This document shows positions 56,223-64,000 of a stretch of DNA of 64,000 nt, piece by piece. Under the pieces are notes generated by a model that ran no database searches, was not told where the DNA came from, and was given only the letters and a program-made list of their open reading frames with translations. Both the position numbers and the translations under genes were made by a program. The stretch's first letter is position 1. Every line of letters begins with the position of its first letter. The stretch is from Fragum whitleyi (Eukaryota > Mollusca > Bivalvia > Cardiida > Cardiidae), in NCBI GenBank assembly GCA_948146395.1, contig OX411555.1, positions 59,582,187 to 59,646,186 on the forward strand, read 5' to 3'.

Positions 56223-57299
56223 AAAAATAAAACTTTATATCAAATAAGAAATTAAATAAAGCAAAATATATGGTTCGTTAATAATTTCAGAGACCCGAAA
56301 AAAGATTAAACGCTCGAGTGCGAACTCCTCAAATATTAACGCCCGAAAATTTGTGAGTTTGCTCTATTATTGCATAAAAGAAAGACTTTTGATTCTGAGA
56401 GATATTGCAAATGATTCATGAGTAACTCTTTAAAACAAGGTCCAAGCCAACTCAAGTGCCAGGAAAAGGGCGTTATGCATTGTACTATCACTTTTGCGTA
56501 TACTGACGTTGCTAAGTAAATCTATGACGTCAAAGAATTCAACGCGGTAAGAATCAACGTCTTAATTTGTGCTCTATACGAATGCTAGTTATAGAAACTG
56601 ATAAATTGAGTAGGTCCAGATCGAGGATATTTAGGTAAAAAAAGGATGTTAACGGCACGTGAATTTACTTATTAATCCGCGTTTTTTCCCGTTAACGCCC
56701 GGGTTTGGCCCGTTGACGTATGCCTATTACGTCCCAAAACGTACATTTTATGCAATGATGTTTAAAATTGTGAGAATTTTTTTTTTGTCTATCTACTTGG
56801 TTGAATTTGCAGGTTCTTTAGTCTTTACACAAAGTTTAGTGATGCATACTGTTTCAACAATTACGTCAAATTTTAACGTCTAAATGAATTAAGGTTAATA
56901 GTTTGTTTCAGTGTTAGATCGTTTTACCATTCGTTGACTGAATGAGTTCGATTCCTGGCAGCGGCGGATAGTCTTCCGACAGTTATGTCTCACGAATTCG
57001 CAATTGACAAGTGGCTGAATTCGCCAATATAACGGGAGCAAAACAAAAATATCTTAAAAATACAACACTTTTTAATCGTTTTTTATCGGTATAAATTTGA
57101 ATTCGGTAAATTTTGGACTGCATTCTTATGTCTTTAGACCGGAATCGCTAAAAATCATTTATTTCTGAAGGAATAAGAAAAATCGTTTCTGAGGTATACA
57201 TGTTTTGAAAAACGCACTGTTTGATTCGATATTTCACTTCAATTGGTCTAATATGGTCTTGCCATAAACTCTATACGACGCAAGTTTGCACACAATACC
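56223..57299. other. Non-coding DNA matching 23740-25309
   Basis: Aligned with the first duplicon including the B-box repeat at about 56918-57030, but without the LINE. No gene seen. Confidence 0.5.
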
Positions 57300-58584
57300 T
57301 TATACATTGGAACAAATATTCAAAATATGTTTGAAATCTTTTCTAAATGCCCTCCCTACTGAGCAATAAAGCAGAATATTAATTGCGTTATTTAAGTACA
57401 TGAGAGCAGTTAACCCTTGATATATCTTTTCCGGGAAGAATGGACCGTATATGTACAAAATTATATCTATTGCAGCAAAGGGTACTAGTGTTGTAAAAGT
57501 AACAAAACTTATAGCAAGCACATGAACAGTTGCATTACGTATTTGAATTTGGCGCCGTCTTGCGTTATTTTCATTCGGGATTCCAGTCAATGCATTGGAT
57601 CTCTTTAACATTTTTGCTAAAATAAGTAAATTACTGATAAACAATACAACCACTGGAAGAACCAAACGGGCGATCACATCAAATAATCTTTCAAAGTCAT
57701 CAATAAAATGGAGGATATTGAATGAGTGGTCATTTAATACCGAATTTATTAAAAGATTCATCTATAAATAGATAAAAACGAGGCTGTGCCGAGTTTTTAT
57801 CAGTTTTAGATGACGAGTTTAATAAATTCGGTAATTTATGAACACAAATTTGATATTCTATTTATAATATGACCAAAATATTCGCCAAAAATCGTCAAAA
57901 TTCTTGAAATTCGACATTTCAATTTTCCACAAATCCGTTATAACGCCGTTTAAAACTGACGTCAAAATATATACATTATGACGTCATTTAATAGTTATTC
58001 CACTAGTGTAATAACACCCGTGTAATATCAAAAATTTTCAACGGGTTTATTTCACTCCCGCGACGTCGATCATATTAAAATGTTAAGTATTTGTCGTCAA
58101 TGTAACACCAACCATCACCGTCTTTGAATTCAATTACGTTAAGTTCAATTATGTAAGGTACATTGATTCCGAGAGATAAAAAGGTTAAAATAGAAAAGAT
58201 AAAATACACATATTTATGATTTTTCGTGTTTTGAAATCTTAAGGGTATGTAAACACGAAGCACTTTTTCAACGGACATAACCACTGTGATCCATATGGAC
58301 AGACGCAAACTCGATGTCACTATGAATGGTAGGATTTTACAGAGCACATCGTATTTATCGCGGAGATAAATATGTGAAGGTGACATAAGAAGCCCCAGCT
58401 CCATTGCGGGAAACACCAGCACAAATGTGTCTACAATAGCAAGTATTCGGAAATATACGCCTACGAATAGTTTTCTGCATCTCTTGCCTCTGGTCCAGAT
58501 AACAAAGGATAGCACATTTCCTGGAATCCCGAATATGATGGTTATTACGAGGAACAAAAATATAACCCAGTCTTCGGCTTTCAT
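57300..58584 (-). pseudogene. Rhodopsin-type GPCR, copy C, disrupted by a MITE
   Basis: The N-terminal part is 58584-58083 (MKAEDWVIFLF.., TM1-TM4, loop 2 to DDKY). The C-terminal part is 57703-57300 (DDFERLFDVIARLVLPVV.., TM5-TM7, CSNV). Both halves are closely similar to copy B and otherwise open. They are separated by a 365-nt MITE (57711-58075) flanked by the direct repeat TAAAATG. The upstream half ends in a stop 2 codons into the insert. Unless the MITE is spliced out, no seven-helix receptor can be made. Confidence 0.82.
57711..58075. mobile_element. Hairpin-bearing MITE inserted in GPCR copy C
   Basis: Same family as 13736-14146. Flanked by TAAAATG at 57704-57710 and 58076-58082, a likely 7-nt target duplication. 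Internal hairpin AGATAAAAACGAGG..GAGTTTTTATC. No coding capacity. Confidence 0.78.
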
Positions 58585-60833
58585 CTTTTCCTATGGTTGC
58601 CTGTATCTCTAAAATGAAATCATTAATAATTAGCTAAAGCAAATTAGATAAAAGTGGGAGTTAAATGTGTAACTCAATACAGAAATTCTTTGGTCTTCTA
58701 GTTCATTTAATAATTTCAAAGCCAAAAGAACATGTTCAAAGTATTCCAAACGTAAAATATGGATAATATTAGTAAAATATCTTTATATGAGCTTGTACAT
58801 GACATGTCCAACAATTTGACATGTGCTTAAAGGGCCATCGTTAACTAACCTTGACTGCCACGTAGTATAATCAAAAGTTTGCCTGACTTTCTAACGACAC
58901 TGTTGGAATCTATCTTTCTACAAAGCGTAAAGTGAAGGCCCTGGTCGGACTGTGCAGATACACAGGCTGGCCAGAGTCTTTGCTTGACGCACATTTGAAC
59001 TTGTTGGAAATGTCACGCATAGGCTCATATGATATCCGCAAGTTCCTTGGTTCTTATTAATTACTTCGTTAAACTGAGACCATCCATTGCAATAGGAATT
59101 TTTGTGCCTTTAAGTGCCAAAACATTATGTTGTTTTTTTTTTTTTTTGTTTTTTTTTTAAATCAAGAAATGATACTGACTAAAATTGTTCCAGATAAGGC
59201 CTCCTTCTTGTTTTTCACCTTGACCAAAAGACTTCAACATGACCAACCGATAGTTTCAAATGGGAAATACACAATTCAAAGAAACAATCATTTGATAATC
59301 CATCCATAAATGTAGGCTTCAGCTTTCGGACAAGCTGAATTTCAAACTATAACACTCAGCAATAAGTCGTTGGTTTGTACGCGCCCACTTCCCTCCATCC
59401 GTCTATCCAAAGCTACATCTCCACACCCCTCATCCAATATAGTTGAAACTTCATATTTAGAATTCCTTGGGAATTTCCAAGACATTATATTGATTAACCC
59501 GAATTTAGAGCTACGTCATGGAAAATGGAAAAAAATGTATATGAGATTTTCTCTAAATTTTCCTTGTGTAATTGGCAGATTTTAAATTTCATATTTGAGT
59601 AGCAAAACGGATGACATTGGCTGTAACTATTTCAGATTTGCGTATAAAACCGCGTCACGGAAAATAGGCTTGATAATGCTAGCTTCTTGTTAATATTCCG
59701 ATTGACAGCCAAAAACTTACATTACATAAACGTTTAATTGCTCTGATTCAACAATTTTCGTTATAAAAAAAAAATAAATTCGCCAAATATTTTAATGATA
59801 AGTGATAGGTCTATATATTTTACATGCGCCTTGCTTGTCATAAGAAAACTCTTTTGGTACAAGGTTCAAGATCTGCCCTGCGTTCAGAATGGCAAAACGG
59901 TGCAAACAATTTTCCAATCATACCCCGCTTTATACGTGCACTTGCGTGCAATGCGGGGTTATATTGGAGAACTGTTTTCACTGATTTGTCATCCTAAACG
60001 CAGGGCAGGTCAACATTTAAGGTAAGATATGTGTAAAACTAAAACTATGACATTGTCCATTACTTTGCAAATACGTGATATAACAGTAATATTCCACATG
60101 TGTATTGCCTGTCACAAGACCCTTCAGTAGATATCTAAGTCAATTTCCTTAGCAAGAGCCAGGGAGACTTGTTTTAACTCTTATATTTTTATTTTCCACG
60201 TTTTTTAATCCACCCTGGCCTTCAAATTGACAGTCCGACGACCCGGCGCGAAACAGTTTGCTCCGCCCCTAGACCTAAAGGCAGCACAAACGTCCCGCGC
60301 CGTGCCCTAGGAAATGCCGTTCATTAGATCGTTAAGGTTCGAGTCCCAACCTGTCCTCAAGTGTGACATATTTTGCATTCACAATTTTCGATAACCTGAA
60401 TATCTGGCGTAAGTTCATTTGTAGGAATTTGGTGAATGTGATATAGAATAAACAAAGCGTTCTGTTGTTACTGTCATTTTATTCAAATGACGTAAAAGAT
60501 AATATAACATTTTTCAAAACTTTCACTATATAAAAGCAGTGCTGCCACAAAGGTGGGTACATAATACGCCATAACGCAATTCAATTGCAGGTCGCTATTG
60601 AAATGCGTACCCACCCTGATTATTAGTAAGTTCTAGAGTCTTCATATTTCACATGCGTTTTGTAATCTTTACACGCAAAAGTGCAATTGAAAAATGTTTA
60701 ATTGGCTTGTATTCTTTATTTGTGCCATAGATTATTTACCAAACAGAGGGCAAACAGACAGACATTCTGGCGGGAAAAGGACATAATAAGAGAAAGAGAA
60801 TGATGGAGAGAGAGAATGATGGAGAGAGACACT
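58585..60833. other. Non-coding DNA matching 26222-27860, with a B-box fragment
   Basis: Aligns with the first duplicon. Extra DNA at about 60110-60660 is absent there and includes a B-box-like GGTTCGAGTCCC at 60336 (possible SINE piece). T run at 59132-59158. No gene supported. Confidence 0.45.
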
Positions 60834-61227
<394 letters not shown>

Positions 61228-61439
61228 CAGACAATCAAATGAAAGTACCTACATAAGTTTTGTTGCTGCTTTATGATAATTTATTTTCCAGTATTTCTCA
61301 TATTTTCAAGCACAAAATGATTATTTCAACCAAATCATTGTCTTTCCAACGTTTTGTTTGTCAAACCCTTGGATATTTATCGTCATATGACATTAGAAAT
61401 ATCAAAATCTGGTTATATATATATATTTTTGCAGTTTTG

Positions 61440-61525
61440 CATATCGAGGGATCAGCGCAACATTATTGTTAGTGCCTATGAATATATAGGCATTTACAAT
61501 AGTGTTGCACTGACCCCTCGATATG
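61440..61525. mobile_element. Tiny 85-nt hairpin MITE
   Basis: CATATCGAGGGATCAGCGCA at the left and the complement of TGCACTGACCCCTCGATATG at the right; ~40-nt arms around GAATAT. Absent from the equivalent points of the other two modules (28090 and 56028), so it is a clean insertion. Confidence 0.75.
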
Positions 61526-61529
61526 AAAT

Positions 61530-62263
61530 GAGGCCTCTCTTGTGTGTTTCCATGTAATCCATTCTAAACGTGACATTACCAGTGCAGTATTTTATTTTGG
61601 ATATATTAAATTTGATTAAAGTATTATCTCTAAATCTAAATGTCAAATACAGGCCTAAATTTATCATGTTTTTACACTTTCGGGTTGACATATTTGAACA
61701 ATTAGGAAAGTAATATATTTGAAAGTGTTTTGTGTAAGCCTTTTTTCTTCTGGTTATTTTGTTTTGTTTGTTTTACTTTTGTTGGTTTATCTTGGAAAAA
61801 AAATTGAGGGTTTATAATTTTGCAATTGGAATGAAAAGCGTCCATTCTATACGTGACACTATATTGTATTATATGAAACGGCGTTATGAACCGACAAACA
61901 AGCTCGTTGTATACCCGTAATCTGATTTCTGCCTTTTTTCGATTGCTTTGGCATACCTAGTTCGATGAAAATTGCAAACAATTTTGTTTTTCCGTGCCAA
62001 TATCAAGATATGAGTGAGACTGAGTAGCAAAATGCACTCAAAATGCTCTTTAAGGTAACTCAACACGAGTATGTAACCAAAACCGGAAGTGTCAGAAGCA
62101 CTTGCCCGGACTCTCTTCAATCGCCTAAAATCTTGAGTCTGTATAGTCTGTGTAGTTAGCCCGATTAGCACATGTTAATGAGGTTAGCCTAAAGTCACTG
62201 TAGATTATTCAAAACAGAACAAGAAGTATGTAAAGTTTGTTTTTTTTCGCTAAGTTTATATGA
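61530..62263. other. Non-coding, partly shared with 28115-28440
   Basis: Similarity to the first duplicon fades after ~61840. The 95-aa minus-strand frame at 61884-62171 has no recognisable domain and no counterpart in the other copy, so I do not call it. Confidence 0.4.
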
Positions 62264-62655
62264 ACAGTGGAGAAACTCGTGAAATCGGCACTCACCTCGA
62301 TCAAAACCATTCTATTTTGCTCAGTCAGTCATCCAATCATTCATTCCGAATACTCAATCAAACAATTCGAAAATGCTCAATTTACTAAAAAAAAAGAATA
62401 AGATGAACAATTACCTTCAGAACTAAAACCGTTAGAAAAATAAGATTACAAGGACTTAAGAGAATTGTGTTAGCGTCTGATTGGGTCGTGATAACACAGA
62501 AAGCCTTTTTAGAAAACTTGTATGCATATTATACTAAAGGGACGTGACAACAAAAATTGTTTTTTATCAATTATCTTTAATTCCATTCAAAAATTAACCA
62601 CTAAACTCATTCAATTTCATTCCGAAATCATTCACCTTTTCATTTTAATAATTTT
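62264..62655. repeat. ACATCGTG palindromic MITE, copy M (eroded)
   Basis: Left end ACTCGTGAAATCGGCACTCA. The central GGGAC..TATCA hairpin is largely gone. The right half has CAATTTCATTCCGAAATCATTCACC. Position equivalent to copy F/G in the first duplicon. Confidence 0.6.
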
Positions 62656-62765
62656 CTTAATTGAAGAAGCAATCGAAATTCTTCGAATTAAATGTCTATT
62701 GAACACGTTTAGAAATTTTTGTATTTTATGTATGACTTAAGTACAGAATCTAAAAAGTCCGATTA

Positions 62766-62926
62766 TCAAACACACTGTTTGGGTACGTCGAATATTGAGG
62801 ACGAATTCAGTCTTGATACATCCGTGACTTGTAAGGAATAGTAACTGCCGCTGTCAGGGTTCACCGAGGGCGTAAAATAAACAACTTCAATCGGGGTACA
62901 CTGTCTGGGCTCAAAGGGATGAAGGT
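62766..62926 (-). CDS. Ependymin-related gene 2, last exon (gene continues beyond the right edge)
   Basis: Acceptor CATTTCAG precedes 62926. The 161-nt exon has the same length and phase as 30009-30169 and encodes LHPFEPRQCTPIEVV, PDSGSYYSLQVTD, NSSSIFDVPKQCV, stop TGA (62768-62766). Nearly all base changes are at third positions, so only one or two residues differ: the mark of purifying selection. Exons 1-3 should lie at >64000 on the - strand. Confidence 0.83.
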
Positions 62927-63009
62927 CTGAAATGTATTGAAAAATACATTTACTCCCTATTTAACCTTCAAGCATTTGGGAGTTGAATAGAGGTTTGTTT
63001 TTTCTTCAT

Positions 63010-63130
63010 ATCATGGAAGCATAAAACTTAAAACTAAAAACCCAATCACACAAACTGTATGAATCTGTCTCAGAATATGCGAAGCAGATTCATACATAAG
63101 TCTCATTATGTTTTTAGTTTCATACCTTCA
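63010..63130. repeat. Small palindromic MITE (TATGAAACTTAAAA type), gene 2 intron
   Basis: The duplicon counterpart of 30253-30375 (AACTTAAAACTAAAAACCCA facing GTTTTTAGTTTCATACCTTC). Confidence 0.65.
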
Positions 63131-63394
63131 GGAAATCAAACGTTACTCTCTTCGTTTCTTTTAATCAATATAAAAAAGCAAGAATCCATAATAAGACGAA
63201 TTTATCCTTTGTGCCCAACCTTGACAAATAGATATGGTTTTGTAAAATTGGTCATTATTTGACAAAAAAGCCACTACAGTGACGTAAAATCGTTTGTCCT
63301 TAGACAAATATCACTGTTCAACCCTTTAAGAGACCATCAAAATCAAAAGGGTCGATATATATTATTCTTAGAGACTATACGACGTAAAGTTTCG

Positions 63395-63655
63395 CGAACA
63401 GGTCTTATATGATGAAGCATAGCTTAAACATATCCGCCGCGAATCGGCTTCGAACCAATGAGGACAAGTAATATCAAATAAATGGTTTACAAGTCCAATG
63501 CGCTAGCCACTGAGCCAAAGGAGATCTTCTTTGGCTCAATGGTTAGCGTATTGGACTTGTAAACCAAAAATTGAATATTACTTGTCTGCGTGGGATCGAC
63601 ACCGACACACGACGGATATTTTTCAGCTATGCTTCGGTTGAGGACAGTTCATACG
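63395..63655. mobile_element. Head-to-head pair of tRNA-Thr-like SINEs
   Basis: Minus-strand copy 63520-63395 and plus-strand copy 63529-63655. Each starts CTTTGGCTCAGTGGCTAGCG or CTTTGGCTCAATGGTTAGCG (A-box). Each then has TTGGACTTGTAAACC (anticodon loop reading UGU), a B-box (GGTTCGAAGCC in the minus copy, degraded GGATCGACACC in the plus copy), and a shared tail CGGATATTTTTCAGCTATGC or variant. The two heads meet at a GAGATCTTC centre. Missing from the first duplicon, so inserted after duplication. Confidence 0.65.
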
Positions 63656-63771
63656 TAACATGGACATCAAACAAACAGAAACAAACATTAATACTAATAT
63701 AATGCTACCTTAACGTCGTTACTACACGTTAATAAATCATGGCGTTTAAGTTGCCCGTCAACAAAATCATA

Positions 63772-64000
63772 TACAGTCAAGAACCCTGTGAAATCGACAA
63801 TCATTCCGATCAAAACCATTCTCAATCGCTCACTCAGCGCTCCATTCATTCATTCATTCATTCCCAACACTCACACAAACCATTCAATAACGCTCCAGAT
63901 TAACTAAAAATAATAAAATCAAAATATGCATTCAAAATAAAAATCGTTAGAAAAAATACGCGAATTCACTGACTTAATCGAAGCTTGTAAACGTATGATG
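63772..64000. repeat. ACATCGTG palindromic MITE, copy N (cut by window edge)
   Basis: TACAGTCAAGAACCCTGTGA start, CGCTCCATTCATTCATTC inside. The rest lies beyond the window. The same site in the first duplicon (~30772) has no MITE. Confidence 0.65.

Noticed and set aside
61884..62171. 95-aa minus-strand frame as a gene
   Set aside because: No domain, no counterpart in the other duplicon, no splice or promoter support.

Overview
The window is animal nuclear DNA, most likely from a bivalve mollusc. It is AT-rich, has spliced genes with long introns, and is packed with old transposons. The host genes are ones expanded in molluscs: a secreted coiled-coil C1q-domain protein, ependymin-related secreted glycoproteins, and a small family of intronless rhodopsin-type GPCRs. 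Only about 3.4 kb is host coding sequence. Coordinates of mobile-element edges are by eye.

1-12.3 kb holds a two-exon C1q-domain gene on the + strand (exon 1 2711-3092, exon 2 11710-12137, both splice sites phase 1, TATA-like box at 2614, AATAAA at 12296). Its 8.6 kb intron is full of retroelements. There are pieces of at least three Penelope-like elements (PLEs), two families arranged head-to-head. One pair forms an almost perfect 1.2 kb palindrome bounded by TA repeats. Five segments there match the hammerhead ribozyme consensus and represent three distinct ribozyme sequences. Two LINE relics follow, one per strand.

12.3-20.4 kb is non-coding: MITEs, tRNA-derived SINE pieces and one orphan candidate exon at 19504-19752. 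20.4-34 kb carries two intact GPCR genes (20398-21297 and 25310-26221, - strand) and a complete four-exon ependymin-related gene (33990 down to 30009, - strand, 229 aa).

34.4-53.5 kb is a 9.56 kb unit repeated twice in direct tandem, with very few differences between the copies. Each unit contains a ~6.9 kb TIR-bounded DNA transposon. Its damaged minus-strand ORFs read as a cysteine peptidase-like domain, an acidic linker, a basic/Cys segment and a DDE-like transposase. A LINE relic lies outside the TIRs.

54.4-64 kb is a diverged second copy of 22.65-30.8 kb. It holds a third GPCR, broken by a MITE, and the last exon of a second ependymin gene that continues past the right edge. Comparing the two copies dates several insertions (a LINE, a hairpin MITE, SINEs) and shows one microsatellite expanding from about 3 to about 98 GATA units. 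A ~330-440 bp palindromic MITE with the end motif TACAGTTA..ACATCGTGAAATTGAC recurs about 15 times across the window.
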